Source: Mesorhizobium opportunistum WSM2075
GTDB taxonomy: Bacteria > Pseudomonadota > Alphaproteobacteria > Rhizobiales > Rhizobiaceae
DNA: 64,000 nucleotides
Reading direction: 5' to 3'
Assembly: GCF_000176035.2 (NCBI RefSeq)
Contig: NC_015675.1
Location: 124,001 to 188,000, forward strand
Part shown: positions 1 to 9,395 of the stretch, piece by piece
Position numbering within the stretch: the stretch's first letter is position 1
Layout: every line of letters starts with the position of its first letter
Program-made: the position numbers and the translations under genes
Notes under the pieces: generated by a model
The model's input: the letters and a program-made list of their open reading frames with translations, nothing else
What the model was told of the DNA's origin: nothing
Database searches by the model: none

Positions 1-904
1 GGTCGAGCGCATCGCGCAGGCCGTCACCGATCAGGTTGATGGCAAAGACGGTGATCAGGATGGCGAGGCCCGGGAAGGTCACCACCCACCAGGCGCGCAG
101 GATGAACTCGCGCGCTTCGGCCAGCATCGTGCCCCATTCCGGCGTTGGCGGCTGCGCGCCCATGCCTAGGAAGCCGAGTGCGGCCGCCTCGAGAATGGCG
201 TTGGAGAAGGACAGCGTCGCCTGCACGATCAAGGGCGCGATGCAGTTGGGCAGGATGGTGACCAGCATCAGCCTGAGATGGCTGGCGCCGGCGACTTTGG
301 CGGAGATGACATATTCGCGGTTCTTTTCCGCCATCACGGCGGCGCGGGTGAGCCGGGCAAAGTGCGGCTGCAGCACGAAGGCGATGGCGATCATGGCATT
401 GACGAGGCCAGGGCCAAGCACCGCGACCAGCACCAGCGCCAGGAGCAGCGATGGGAAGGCCAGGATGATGTCCATGATGCGCATGATCAGCGTGTCGACC
501 CAGCCACGGCAGTAGCCGGCGAGCAGGCCGAGGATGACGCCGGAGATCAGCGCCGTCGTGACCACGACGAAGCCGATGGCGAGCGAGAAGCGCGAGCCAT
601 AGATCAGGCGCGACAGCATATCGCGGCCGACGGCGTCGGTGCCGAGCAGGAACTGCGCATTGCCGCCCGCTTGCCAGGCCGGCGGCGTCAGGAAGAAGTC
701 GCGGAACTGGTCGTCAGGCGAATGCGGAGCGAGCAACGGCGCGAAGATGGCGATCAGGATCAGCAGCGCGAAGACGAAAAGGCCGATCACCGCGCCCTTG
801 TTGACGGAGAAGTAGTGCCAGAACTCGGCGAACATCTGCAGCCGCGCGTCCTGCGGCTTGACGACGGTCGCGGCTTCGATTGTGGCTGGGCCTTCGTTGG
901 TCAT
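1..904 (-). CDS. dppC: Dipeptide ABC transporter permease DppC (cut by window edge)
   Basis: Inner-membrane permease of a peptide ABC importer, the partner of DppB downstream of the DppA binding protein. The reading frame starts at the ATG at 904-902 and stays open to base 1, so the C-terminus is missing. The N-terminus (MTNEGPATIEAATV) leads into a first membrane span, the LLGTDAVGRDMLSRLIYGSR segment typical of DppC/OppC, and the EAA-type loop (SNAILEAAALGFLGMGAQPP) that contacts the ATPase. One base separates its start from the dppB stop, so the pair is very likely translationally coupled. The DppD and DppF ATPases would be expected beyond the left edge. Peptide specificity is inferred from family resemblance only. 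Confidence 0.92.
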   Translation of the reverse strand, partial: MTNEGPATIEAATVVKPQDARLQMFAEFWHYFSVNKGAVIGLFVFALLILIAIFAPLLAPHSPDDQFRDFFLTPPAWQAGGNAQFLLGTDAVGRDMLSRLIYGSRFSLAIGFVVVTTALISGVILGLLAGYCRGWVDTLIMRIMDIILAFPSLLLALVLVAVLGPGLVNAMIAIAFVLQPHFARLTRAAVMAEKNREYVISAKVAGASHLRLMLVTILPNCIAPLIVQATLSFSNAILEAAALGFLGMGAQPPTPEWGTMLAEAREFILRAWWVVTFPGLAILITVFAINLIGDGLRDALD

Positions 905-905
905 G

Positions 906-1913
906 TCAATTCGCCCGTATGCGCGGGTTGATGACGGCGTAGAGCACGTCGACGATAAGGTTTACCGACATGACGATGAGGGCGATCAAAAGCAACCCGC
1001 CCTGCACGGTGAAATAGTCGCGCTTGGAAATGGCGTCGATCATCCATTTGCCGATGCCTGGCCAGGAGAAGATGCTCTCGGTCAGGATGGCGCCGGTCAG
1101 GAGCGTGCCGACCTGCAGGCCGATGGTGGTGACGACCGGGATCAGCGCGTTGCGGAAGGCATGCAGGCCGATGACGCGACGCGGCGCCAGGCCCTTGGCG
1201 CGCGCGGTTCGCACATAGTCCTCGCCCAGCACCTCGAGCATGGCCGATCGCGTCTGCCTGGCGATGACGGCCAGCGGTATCGTGCCGAGCACGATGGTGG
1301 GCAGGACAAGGTGCGACAGTGCCGAGCGGAAGGCGCCCTTCTGCCCCGAGATCAGGGAATCGATGGTCATGAAGCCGGTGACCGGCTTGAAGAAGTAGAG
1401 AAGGTCGATGCGGCCGGAAACCGGGGTCCAGTGCAGCGTGCCGGAGAACACGATGATCAGCAGCAGGCCCCACCAGAAGATCGGCATGGAATAGCCGGCA
1501 AGCGCGGTGCCCATGGTGAGCTGGTCGAACCAGGAGCCACGGCGGATCGCGGCGAAGATGCCGGCGGCGACGCCGAGCACGACGGCAAAGATCATGGCGA
1601 AGATGGCGAGCTCGACCGTTGCCGGGAACCGCACCAGGAAATCCTTGAGCACCGGCGTCTTGGTGGAAAACGAGGTGCCGAAATCGCCGCTGAGGATGTT
1701 GGTCAGATAGGTCAGGTATTGTTGCCAGATCGGCAGGTCGAAACCGAACTGATGCATCAGCGCCGTATGGCGTTCGGGCGACAGGCCGCGTTCGCCCGCG
1801 AGCACCAGCACCGGATCACCGGGCAGGATGCGCACGAAGCCGAAGGCGAGGATGGTTATCCCGATGAAGGTCGGGATGATGAGGGCGAGCTTACCGAGGA
1901 TATAACGCAGCAT
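906..1913 (-). CDS. dppB: Dipeptide ABC transporter permease DppB
   Basis: A 335-residue inner-membrane permease of the DppB/OppB family, of normal length. The N-terminus MLRYILGKLALIIPTFIGI is the classical first span, followed by FGFVRILPGDPV, which is diagnostic for DppB. The EAA loop (RSAMLEVLGEDYVRTARAKG) is present near residue 220. It lies between dppA (51 bp upstream) and dppC (1 bp downstream) on the same strand, giving the usual dppABC order. With DppA and DppC it should import di- or oligopeptides, possibly also haem or aminolevulinate as in some Dpp systems; the sequence does not decide this. Confidence 0.95.
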   Translation of the reverse strand: MLRYILGKLALIIPTFIGITILAFGFVRILPGDPVLVLAGERGLSPERHTALMHQFGFDLPIWQQYLTYLTNILSGDFGTSFSTKTPVLKDFLVRFPATVELAIFAMIFAVVLGVAAGIFAAIRRGSWFDQLTMGTALAGYSMPIFWWGLLLIIVFSGTLHWTPVSGRIDLLYFFKPVTGFMTIDSLISGQKGAFRSALSHLVLPTIVLGTIPLAVIARQTRSAMLEVLGEDYVRTARAKGLAPRRVIGLHAFRNALIPVVTTIGLQVGTLLTGAILTESIFSWPGIGKWMIDAISKRDYFTVQGGLLLIALIVMSVNLIVDVLYAVINPRIRAN

Positions 1914-1964
1914 GGCGGGCGAGTGGGGACGGCACCGTGTGGCGCCGCCCCCGTTTCGCGAACC

Positions 1965-3557
1965 TTATTCGGCGATATCGACGCCGTCGAAGCGGTGGAT
2001 GCCGAGAGGATCCATCGCAAAGCCGGAAACGGTCTTCTGCATCGGCATGAACACCTTGGAGTGGGCGAGCGTCGCCCACGGTGCCTGCTCCTTGAAGATG
2101 ACCTGTGCCTGTTCGTAGAGCTTGGTGCGCTCGGCCTGGTCCGAAACCGTCTTGGCCTTGTTGATGAGCGCATCGAAGTCCTTGTTGCACCATTCCGCGC
2201 GGTTGTTCGAACCGACGGAAGCGCAGCTCAGGAGCACGCCGAGGAAGTTATCCGGATCGCCATTGTCGCCGGTCCAGCCGACGATGACGGCGCCGTCGTG
2301 ATCGACCGCCGAAGCGCGCTTGAGGTATTCGCCCCAATCGTAGCTGACGATGTTGACGGTGACGCCGACCTTGGCGAAATCGGCCTGGATCAGCTCGGCG
2401 GTGCGGCGCGCGTTCGGCATGTACGGACGCGACACCGGCATGGCCCAGACATTCATCTTGAGATCCTTGACGCCGGCTTCCTCAAGCAGCTTCTTGGCCG
2501 CATCCGGATCGTACGGATCGTCCTTCACGTCCTTGTTGTAGGACCACATGGTCGGCGGGATCGGGTTGACCGCCACCTGGCCAGCACCCTGGAAGACCGC
2601 GTCGATGATGGCCTTCTTGTTGATGGCCATGTTGAGCGCCTTGCGGACGCGCACGTCGTCGAACGGCTTCTGCTGGGTGTTGTACATCAGCGCGCCGACA
2701 TTGAGGCCTTCCTGCTCGTCGACCTTCAGGTTCGCATCGGCCTGGAGGCCGGCGATGTCGGCCGGTGCCGGATACGACATGATGTTGCACTCGCCGGCCT
2801 TGAGCTTCTGCGCGCGCACCGCCGGATCGGTGGTGATGGCGAAGACAAGGTCGTCGATCTTCTGCTTGCCGCCCCAATAGTCCGGGTTGGCCTTGTAGCG
2901 GATGGCGGCGTCGGTCTGATAGTCGACGAAGATGAACGGGCCGGTGCCGATCGGCTTCTGGTTGAACAGTTCAGGCGTCTTGTCGGCCTGCAGCTTGTCG
3001 GCGTATTCCTTGGAGACGACCGAGGCGAAGTCCATGCCCAGCGTCGGAATGAAGGTGATCGCCGGCTCCTTGAGGGTGAACTTCACCGTCAGATCGTCGA
3101 CCTTCTCGACCTTGGTGATGTTGTCGCCGAACTGGTCATTGTAATACTGGTAGGCGATGCCCGGGATGTACTGGAACCAGGGGCCGGTCTTGTCGACCTG
3201 GCGCTGGAACGAGAACACCACGTCGTCGGCGTTGAAGTCGCGCGTCGGGGTGAAATAGTCGGTGGCGGCGAACTTGACGCCCTTGCGCAGCTTGAACGTA
3301 TATTCCTTGCCGTCGTCGGAGATCGTCCAGCTTTCAGCCAGCCCCGGCGAGGTCGTGGTCTTGCCGTGATCGAATTCGACGAGGCGGTTGAAGACGGTGC
3401 GCGAGGACGCGTCGAACGTCTGGCCCGCGGTGTACGGCGCCGGGTCGAAACCCTCTGGCGATGCTTCCGCGCAATAAACCAGAGTTTTCGCGTTGGCCAC
3501 GCCTCCCAGGACGCTTGCAGCCAGCAACGCGGCTGCAAAAGTCAGTTTCTTCTTCAT
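1965..3557 (-). CDS. dppA: Periplasmic dipeptide-binding protein DppA
   Basis: A 530-residue substrate-binding protein of the peptide family (SBP family 5). The N-terminus MKKKLTFAAALLAASVLGGVANA is a Sec signal peptide cut after ANA. The body has family hallmarks such as LVYCAEASPEGFDP, GTGPFIFVDYQ and GWTGDNGDPDNFLG, the last strongly DppA-like. An in-frame ATG exists 63 bp upstream, but the start at 3557 is chosen because GGGAG lies just upstream and the signal peptide begins there. It heads the dppABC operon. The AT-rich promoter region upstream carries inverted repeats described separately. Confidence 0.95.
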   Translation of the reverse strand: MKKKLTFAAALLAASVLGGVANAKTLVYCAEASPEGFDPAPYTAGQTFDASSRTVFNRLVEFDHGKTTTSPGLAESWTISDDGKEYTFKLRKGVKFAATDYFTPTRDFNADDVVFSFQRQVDKTGPWFQYIPGIAYQYYNDQFGDNITKVEKVDDLTVKFTLKEPAITFIPTLGMDFASVVSKEYADKLQADKTPELFNQKPIGTGPFIFVDYQTDAAIRYKANPDYWGGKQKIDDLVFAITTDPAVRAQKLKAGECNIMSYPAPADIAGLQADANLKVDEQEGLNVGALMYNTQQKPFDDVRVRKALNMAINKKAIIDAVFQGAGQVAVNPIPPTMWSYNKDVKDDPYDPDAAKKLLEEAGVKDLKMNVWAMPVSRPYMPNARRTAELIQADFAKVGVTVNIVSYDWGEYLKRASAVDHDGAVIVGWTGDNGDPDNFLGVLLSCASVGSNNRAEWCNKDFDALINKAKTVSDQAERTKLYEQAQVIFKEQAPWATLAHSKVFMPMQKTVSGFAMDPLGIHRFDGVDIAE

Positions 3558-3687
3558 TGAGCACTCCCTGATGTTCTTCCAAGCCCCTCTATCAGGCTCG
3601 CGAAGCGCGCATATAAGCACCGTTTTTCCGGCTTTGGAACACCCCGTTTGCTTGCCCCGCGGGAAGCAGGAAAAAAATCCGCGATTT

Positions 3688-3721
3688 TGCTAAATGGCAG
3701 AAAAAATTAGCAGTTTTTTCT
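3688..3721. promoter_or_regulatory. AT-rich interrupted palindromes upstream of dppA
   Basis: Two overlapping inverted repeats lie in the AT-rich stretch about 130-165 bp upstream of dppA: TGCTAA (3688-3693) with TTAGCA (3707-3712), and AGAAAAAA (3699-3706) with TTTTTTCT (3714-3721). They could be an operator or part of a promoter for either dppA or the acyl-CoA ligase on the other side. No regulator is identified. Confidence 0.35.
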
Positions 3722-3814
3722 ATTCACGCTATTATTAACGACTGCATTTTTTTATTGATCTGCCATCTGGTGGAATCGATGCCGCAGCCGCTTCCAACCA
3801 ATCCCCGACTTCGA

Positions 3815-3889
3815 AAGGTGCCGGGAAAGATGCCGGTTCCAGAGGTCGCCGTCGGGAAAGATTTTCGACGGCAAATCTTTCGGCACCTT
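3815..3889. repeat. Nested inverted repeat in the dppA/fadD intergenic region
   Basis: An outer 9-bp stem (AAGGTGCCG at 3815-3823, CGGCACCTT at 3881-3889) encloses an inner 7-bp stem (GCCGTCG at 3848-3854, CGACGGC at 3866-3872). CGGGAAAGAT occurs twice, at 3822-3831 and 3853-3862. It lies about 165-240 bp upstream of the acyl-CoA ligase start and could be a structured leader RNA or an intergenic repeat. Between 3558 and 4052 I see no convincing gene; a 59-codon minus-strand frame (3755-3934) has no ribosome binding site. Confidence 0.5.
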
Positions 3890-4052
3890 GCCGCTGGGGC
3901 AAGACTTGCACCGCCGCCGATAGAGGCAATACATAGATAAACAGGCTGGGATGGACAGGCTGGCGGCAGCGAAGGACGTCTCCATCAATCGGAGGTGGGC
4001 GCGGCACCGGCAACCAAGAAACAGTCGAACAGGAATTGCTAGGGAGGAATGG

Positions 4053-6107
4053 GTGGCAAAAGCATCGAAGACGCCGGTGAAGGCGTCGGCCAAGGCAGTC
4101 TCGAAACCAGCCGCCGGCACCGACGGGAAAGGAAAGGCCACGGCCAAAACCGCGGCCGCGAAGACAGCAGCCAAGCCCGCCGTGAAGGCACCCGCGGCAA
4201 AAGCGGCCGCTGCCACCAAGAGCGTCACCAATCCGGCGGCGAAAGCCGCCCCGGCAAAGACCTCTCCGACAAAGGCCCCTGCCGCAAAGATTTCTCCAGC
4301 AAAGGCCTCTCCAGCAAAAACTGGGGCGAACAAGACCGGGGCGGCGAAGGCCGCATTGCCGGCCAAGGCAGTCCCGGCACCGAAGCCGGCGCCGGCCAAG
4401 CGGCTGCCGAAAGCACTCACCGAACTTACCGCCGGTCTGCCGGAAAAACTGTGGCTGAAGAGCTATCCCAAGAACATGCCGGCCGAAATCGGGGCCCTTC
4501 CCTACAACTCCATCGGCGACTTCCTCGTTGGCGCCTGCAAGCAGTTTGCCGGCCAGCCGGCCTTCACCTGCATGGGCAAGTCTATCACCTATGCGGAGCT
4601 CGAGCGGCTTTCGGCGGCTTTCGGCGCCTATCTGCAGTCGACGGGTTTGCAGAAGGGGTCACGCGTCGCGCTGATGATGCCGAATGTGCTGCAGTATCCG
4701 GTGGCGATGATGGCGGTGGTCCGCGCCGGCTACACGGTGGTGAACATCAATCCCCTCTACACGCCACGCGAACTGGAACATCAGCTCAAGGATTCCGGCG
4801 CGCAGGCCATCGTCATCCTGGAAAACTTCGCCAACACCTTGCAGGCGATCGTCGCCAGGACCTCGGTCAAGCATGTCGTCGTCGCTGCCATGGGCGACAT
4901 GCTCGGCGGCCTGAAGGGCACGATCGTCAATCTGGTCGTGCGCCGCGTCAAGAAAATGGTACCGACCTGGTCGTTGCCCGGCCATGTCAAGTTCAACGCC
5001 GCCCTGAAGGCCGGCGGCGGCATGAATTTCAAGCCGGCCACGGTGGCCGCCAATGACGTCGCCTTCCTGCAATATACCGGCGGCACCACGGGAATCTCGA
5101 AGGGCGCTACCCTGCTGCACAGCAACGTGCTGGCCAACGTCGCGCAGAATTCGCTCTGGGTCGAGGACGCTTATACGATCAAGCCCAAACCCGCGCATCT
5201 CAACCTCATCTGCGCACTGCCGCTCTACCATATCTTCGCGCTGACCGTGAATGCGCTGATGGGCATGCAAATGGGCGGCCAGAATATACTGATCCCCAAT
5301 CCGCGCGACATTCCAGGTTTCGTCAAGGAACTGGGAAAGTACCCGATCCATATATTCCCCGGTCTCAACACACTGTTCAACGCGCTGCTCAACAACGAGG
5401 ATTTTCGCAAGCTCGACTTCAAGCCGCTGGTCCTGACGCTGGGCGGCGGCATGGCGGTGCAGAAGGGCGTCGCCGAGCGCTGGAAGGCGCTGACCGGCTG
5501 CCCGGTCTCGGAAGGCTATGGCCTGTCGGAGACCTCGCCGGTGGCGACGGCCAACAAATTCAGTTCCGGCGACTTCACCGGCACCATCGGCCTGCCGCTG
5601 CCCTCGACCGAAATCGCCATCCGCGACGATGACGGCAACAACGTCCCGCTGGGAGAAGTCGGCGAGATCTGCATCAGGGGGCCGCAGGTGATGGCCGGCT
5701 ACTGGAACCGGCCGGACGAGACCGCCAAGGTGATGACCAAGGACGGCTTCTTCAAGTCGGGCGACATGGGTTTCATGGACGAGCGCGGCTACACCAAGAT
5801 CGTCGACCGCAAGAAGGACATGATCCTCGTCTCGGGTTTCAACGTCTATCCGACGGAACTCGAGGAGGTGGTGGCGATGCATCCGGGCGTGCTCGAGGTG
5901 GCGGCGATCGGCGTGCCGGACGAGCACTCGGGCGAGGTGCCGAAGCTGTTCATCGTCAAGAAGGATCCGGCCCTGACCGTGGAGACGATCACCGCCTTTT
6001 GCCGCGAGAACCTGACCGGCTACAAGCGGCCGAGATACATCGAGTTCAGGACCGAATTGCCGAAGACGCCGGTCGGCAAGATCCTGCGGCGGGCATTGCG
6101 CGAATAG
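4053..6107 (+). CDS. fadD: Long-chain acyl-CoA ligase with histone-like Lys/Ala/Pro N-terminal tail
   Basis: An ATP-dependent fatty acyl-CoA synthetase (ANL superfamily), activating fatty acids to acyl-CoA through an acyl-adenylate. The catalytic body begins near residue 131 (KLWLKSYPKNMPAEIG) and shows the AMP-binding P-loop YTGGTTGISKGA (about residue 341), GYGLSETSP, the hinge region DRKKDMILVSGFNVYP and the C-terminal PKTPVGKILRR with the expected catalytic lysine. Ahead of it is a low-complexity tail of about 125 residues made of repeated AK, PAK and KTA units, much like histone H1 or phasin/PhaF tails. I chose GTG at 4053 (684 residues) because GGGAGGA lies 4 bases upstream; an ATG at 3951 has no such site. 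The enzyme assignment is firm. The role of the tail is unknown. Confidence 0.88.
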   Translation: MAKASKTPVKASAKAVSKPAAGTDGKGKATAKTAAAKTAAKPAVKAPAAKAAAATKSVTNPAAKAAPAKTSPTKAPAAKISPAKASPAKTGANKTGAAKAALPAKAVPAPKPAPAKRLPKALTELTAGLPEKLWLKSYPKNMPAEIGALPYNSIGDFLVGACKQFAGQPAFTCMGKSITYAELERLSAAFGAYLQSTGLQKGSRVALMMPNVLQYPVAMMAVVRAGYTVVNINPLYTPRELEHQLKDSGAQAIVILENFANTLQAIVARTSVKHVVVAAMGDMLGGLKGTIVNLVVRRVKKMVPTWSLPGHVKFNAALKAGGGMNFKPATVAANDVAFLQYTGGTTGISKGATLLHSNVLANVAQNSLWVEDAYTIKPKPAHLNLICALPLYHIFALTVNALMGMQMGGQNILIPNPRDIPGFVKELGKYPIHIFPGLNTLFNALLNNEDFRKLDFKPLVLTLGGGMAVQKGVAERWKALTGCPVSEGYGLSETSPVATANKFSSGDFTGTIGLPLPSTEIAIRDDDGNNVPLGEVGEICIRGPQVMAGYWNRPDETAKVMTKDGFFKSGDMGFMDERGYTKIVDRKKDMILVSGFNVYPTELEEVVAMHPGVLEVAAIGVPDEHSGEVPKLFIVKKDPALTVETITAFCRENLTGYKRPRYIEFRTELPKTPVGKILRRALRE

Positions 6108-6115
6108 GAACGGTC

Positions 6116-6868
6116 TTGGATAGCGATCGTGCCGGCGATGGTGGGCCGGATCATGGATTGCGCCTCGACCCGGCTGAATTCATCAAGGCGAACATGCGCC
6201 TCGTCCCGGTGCCCGCGCTTCCGGAAATCCGGTTTTACACGGCCCATCCGGGCAGCGGTTTGAGACGGCTCGTCGACCCTGAAAACGAAGGTGATGCGGA
6301 CGACGACGGGCCCGAACCGCAACCGCCCTACTGGGCTTATGCGTGGGCCGGCGGCGCCGTGCTGGCGCGCTACATCCTGGACAATCCGTCGACGGTGACG
6401 GGCCGCCGCGTGCTCGACCTCGGGGCGGGATCGGGCATCGTCGGCATCGCCGCCGCGAAGGCCGGCGCGCGCACGGTGATTGCCGCCGAGATCGACCGCA
6501 ACGGCGTCGCCGCGCTTACACTCAATGCGGCGGCGAACGGCGTCGCCATCACCGTGGTCGGAGACGATGTCACCAAGGGTGCGCCACCGGCGGTCGACAT
6601 GGTGCTCGCCGGCGATGTGTTCTACGGGCAGGACGTCGCGCGCCGCGTCATGCCTTTCCTCGACCGCTGCCTCGCCGCCGGCATCGAGGTGCTGGTCGGC
6701 GATCCGGGCCGGGCCTATCTGCCCCGCTCGCGGCTGCGCCTGGTCGCCGAATACAAGGTGCCGGATTTTGGCGACGCGAAGGGTGCGGCGACCAGACCGA
6801 GCAGCGTCTTTCGTTTCGAGGGCAGAAGATCGCTGGCGCTAGGATCACAACCCAATCACTCTGAATGA
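6116..6868 (+). CDS. Class I SAM-dependent methyltransferase (ETFB-lysine/NNMT-like)
   Basis: A Rossmann-fold methyltransferase of about 250 residues. The SAM-binding motif I is RVLDLGAGSGIVGIAAAKAG, followed by an acidic strand (VIAAEIDRNG) and a motif IV-like segment DMVLAGDVFYG. The N-terminal stretch DPAEFIKANMRLVPVPALPEIRF and the PPYWAYAWAGG segment match the bacterial family related to electron-transfer-flavoprotein-beta lysine methyltransferase and nicotinamide N-methyltransferase. The start is taken as TTG at 6116, which has AGGAA 5 bases upstream and includes the conserved N-terminus; the first ATG (6194) would truncate it. It begins 8 bp after the acyl-CoA ligase, so the two are probably co-transcribed. 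The substrate is inferred only; a protein lysine is plausible. Confidence 0.8.
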   Translation: MDSDRAGDGGPDHGLRLDPAEFIKANMRLVPVPALPEIRFYTAHPGSGLRRLVDPENEGDADDDGPEPQPPYWAYAWAGGAVLARYILDNPSTVTGRRVLDLGAGSGIVGIAAAKAGARTVIAAEIDRNGVAALTLNAAANGVAITVVGDDVTKGAPPAVDMVLAGDVFYGQDVARRVMPFLDRCLAAGIEVLVGDPGRAYLPRSRLRLVAEYKVPDFGDAKGAATRPSSVFRFEGRRSLALGSQPNHSE

Positions 6869-6906
6869 CCGAGTTTGCGGGTCGAAAGCGGCCCTTCCGC
6901 GCCAGA

Positions 6907-7839
6907 TCAGTCGATGCTTGAAACTGCCATTCGCCGCATGAAAGCGGCGTCGAGCATGGTCAGAAAGGCGCGCACCGCGGGGTTGGCGCGTCGGCTTGCC
7001 GGCCAGAGCACGGTGACGTTATTTCGCTCGACGGCGAACGTGGACAGCACTGGGACCAGATCGCCGCGCTTCACATAGGGAGCCGCCATGAAGGAGGCGC
7101 CTATGCCTATCCCGCCACCGGCTGCCAGCATGATGAGCACGGCATCGCTGGCATCGGCGACCACACCAGCATTGGGCACGATCTCGATCTCGTGGTCGCC
7201 AATCCGGAAGGGCCAGCGAAAGGTCTGGCCTGTGCTCTGATACCGAAGATTGACGGTGTCGTGCCCTACCAGGTCATCGGGATGGGTCGGGGTGCCGCGT
7301 TCCTCGAGATAGGCCGGCGAGGCGAAGCAGCAAAGCCGATGGGGTGCGAGCTTGCGTGATAGCAGCCGGGTGTCAGCCAGATCACCGATGCGTATGGCGA
7401 CATCGATGCCTTCCTCAATCATGTCCACTGTCTGGTCACCCAGCCTGAGATCGACGACCAGGTTCGGGTGGAGCCGACGGAAAGCCGGCAAAGCCGGAGC
7501 GATCAGGTGGAGTCCGATCGGCAGCGACGCGGCCACGCGCAACGTGCCCGATGGTTCGGAGCGCGCGGTCATTGCCGCCTGCTCGATTTCCTCCGCCTCG
7601 CGTAGCAGACGCAGCGCGCGCTCATGCAGGTCGCGCCCTTCGGGCGTGAAGGTGAGCGACCGCGTCGTACGGGTAAACAGCGACAATCCTAAATGCCGCT
7701 CGAGCCGCTGGATGCTCTTGCTGACCGCCGACGGGGAAATCGACAGCGCGCGCGCCGCTGCCGTGTAGCTGCCCAGCGATCCGGCACGCGCGAAGGCGAT
7801 GATACCAGTGAGCCGATCCAAGGCGATATGTTCCACCAT
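6907..7839 (-). CDS. LysR-family transcriptional regulator
   Basis: A 310-residue LysR-type regulator. The N-terminal winged helix-turn-helix reads [44 protein letters not shown] and is followed by the family's [14 protein letters not shown] wing. The C-terminal two-lobed effector domain starts near residue 90. The start at 7839 is chosen because the helix-turn-helix begins about 10 residues later; upstream in-frame codons read into the intergenic region. It is transcribed divergently from the oxidoreductase at 7932 with 92 bp between the starts, the usual arrangement for a LysR protein controlling its neighbour. The effector is unknown. Confidence 0.92.
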   Translation of the reverse strand: MVEHIALDRLTGIIAFARAGSLGSYTAAARALSISPSAVSKSIQRLERHLGLSLFTRTTRSLTFTPEGRDLHERALRLLREAEEIEQAAMTARSEPSGTLRVAASLPIGLHLIAPALPAFRRLHPNLVVDLRLGDQTVDMIEEGIDVAIRIGDLADTRLLSRKLAPHRLCCFASPAYLEERGTPTHPDDLVGHDTVNLRYQSTGQTFRWPFRIGDHEIEIVPNAGVVADASDAVLIMLAAGGGIGIGASFMAAPYVKRGDLVPVLSTFAVERNNVTVLWPASRRANPAVRAFLTMLDAAFMRRMAVSSID

Positions 7840-7931
7840 GGCATTACTTAAGCGCCATCTGCCCCGATTATCAACCAAGGATGATGCCACTAAATCTGCT
7901 CCAACGACATGATGAGCGGAGATTTGACCAA

Positions 7932-8945
7932 ATGAGCGATAAGATGAAGGCAGCCCGTCTGCACGCATTCGGTGGTCCCGAGGTGCTGGTGTACGAAGAC
8001 GCGCCGAGGCCAGATGTGAAGCCCGGCGAGGTGCTTGTCCGCGTCCAGGCGGCGGGGCTTAATCCGCCCGACTGGTATCTGCGGGACGGCTATCGCGCAC
8101 TGCCGCCAGAATGGCGACCCAACGCATCCTTCCCACTGATTCTCGGCACGGACGTGTCGGGCGTCATTGAAGCGGTTGGCGCCGACGCCGGTGAGTTCAG
8201 CATCGGCGACGAGGTCTATGCAATGGTTCGCTTTCCCCATGAGCTAATGACGGGTAGCAATGCCTACGCGCATTATGTCAGTGTGCCGGCATCGCAGCTT
8301 GCGTTGAAACCAGCCGGCATCGACCATATTCATGCGGCCGGCGCACCGATGTCGCTTCTGACGGCATGGCAGTTCTTGATCGAACTTGGCCACGACGAGC
8401 CGAATCCGTTCCAGCCCTTCCGGCATGAGCCGGTGCCGCTCGACGGCAAGACGGTGCTAATCAACGGCGCCGGAGGCGGTGTCGGGCATCTGGCTGTCCA
8501 GTTGGCGAAATGGCGGGGCGCTCGCGTCATCGCGGTGGCATCGGCCAAGAACGAGGGGCTGATGCGAGATCTCGGCGTGGATCAGTTCGTCGACTACAAG
8601 ACGACCGCGACCGAAGAAGTCGTCCGAGACGTCGACCTTGTCCTCGACGCGGTGGGCGGCGCGGACATGGAGCGCTTCTTCCATGTTCTGAAGCCGGGCG
8701 GCGCGCTGTTCCTGATCAACCCGCTGGGCTTCACGGGTCACGAGGAGGCAGAGAAGCTGGGAATCACGGTCTCATCCACACAGGTTCGATCCAATGGCGC
8801 GCAGTTGGCAAAAATCGCCCGCCTGCTCGAGGACGGCATTGTGCGTGTCGTCATCGACAGCACATTCCCGCTGGCCGAGGCATCGCGCGCGCACCAGCGC
8901 GCCGCTGACGGCAGTATTCAAGGCAAGATCGTGCTGGCCGTCTGA
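7932..8945 (+). CDS. NADP-dependent quinone-oxidoreductase-type MDR protein
   Basis: A zinc-independent medium-chain dehydrogenase/reductase of about 337 residues. The GroES-like N-terminal half shows [20 protein letters not shown] and [13 protein letters not shown]. The Rossmann half shows the nucleotide motif [19 protein letters not shown] (around residue 180) and [10 protein letters not shown]. The zinc ligands of alcohol dehydrogenases are absent, which places it with quinone and enone reductases. The ATG at 7932 is preferred over 7881 because GGAGA lies 11 bases upstream and the protein then begins [15 protein letters not shown]. The divergent LysR gene is the likely regulator. The exact substrate cannot be read from the sequence. 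Confidence 0.9.
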   Translation: MSDKMKAARLHAFGGPEVLVYEDAPRPDVKPGEVLVRVQAAGLNPPDWYLRDGYRALPPEWRPNASFPLILGTDVSGVIEAVGADAGEFSIGDEVYAMVRFPHELMTGSNAYAHYVSVPASQLALKPAGIDHIHAAGAPMSLLTAWQFLIELGHDEPNPFQPFRHEPVPLDGKTVLINGAGGGVGHLAVQLAKWRGARVIAVASAKNEGLMRDLGVDQFVDYKTTATEEVVRDVDLVLDAVGGADMERFFHVLKPGGALFLINPLGFTGHEEAEKLGITVSSTQVRSNGAQLAKIARLLEDGIVRVVIDSTFPLAEASRAHQRAADGSIQGKIVLAV

Positions 8946-9013
8946 TTTGTTGCTTTCAGCCGCCCGATCGTCGGAAGTGCAGACGGGTCGAGCGGGATCC
9001 ACCAAGGTAAGCC

Positions 9014-9319
9014 ATGATGCTGATTGTTACCGGTTATATGTACGTCGAGCCCTCGTCGGTCGCCGAGTTTATCCAGGATCTCCAGAACCTCGCCATAGCT
9101 ACGCGGCAGCGGGACGGAAATCTTTCCTATGACGCGGCTGTGGACGATCCGCTTGCCGGCCGCCTCCTGGTCGCCGAGCGGTGGAGAGACCAGGCCGCAC
9201 TCACTGCACATCTCCATGCTACCGACACGATGGCGTTCGTTGGTCGATGGGGCGACACCATTAGGGGTGAAATTCTCAAGTACGACGTCCTGCGCAAACG
9301 TGGCTTGATGGACGAGTAG
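9014..9319 (+). CDS. ABM-fold (antibiotic biosynthesis monooxygenase-like) protein
   Basis: A 101-residue single-domain protein of the ABM/YgiN superfamily (dimeric alpha-beta barrel). Seen in the sequence are the opening strand MLIVTGYMYVEPSSVAEFIQ, the DGNLSYDAAVDDP turn and the LVAERWRDQAALTAHLHA segment, all usual for the family. AAGG lies a few bases upstream of the start. It follows the MDR oxidoreductase by 68 bp on the same strand, so a shared role in quinone or electrophile handling under the LysR regulator is possible. That is inference from position. Confidence 0.82.
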   Translation: MMLIVTGYMYVEPSSVAEFIQDLQNLAIATRQRDGNLSYDAAVDDPLAGRLLVAERWRDQAALTAHLHATDTMAFVGRWGDTIRGEILKYDVLRKRGLMDE

Positions 9320-9395
9320 CAAAGTACGCCGGTGAGCGTAGAGCGCCAGTCGGATCGTCTGCATATCTGCGCGCGCAACCGGCGCAGTGGACGGC

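Noticed and set aside
858..3560. 900-codon plus-strand frame opposite the dpp genes
   Set aside because: It is the antisense shadow of dppC-dppB-dppA, rich in Asp/Arg/His as expected from reading GC-rich genes backwards, with no domain.
3755..3934. 59-codon minus-strand frame starting MYCLYRRRCKSCPSGKV
   Set aside because: Composition is gene-like, but there is no ribosome binding site and the frame runs through the nested inverted repeat, which explains its regularity.
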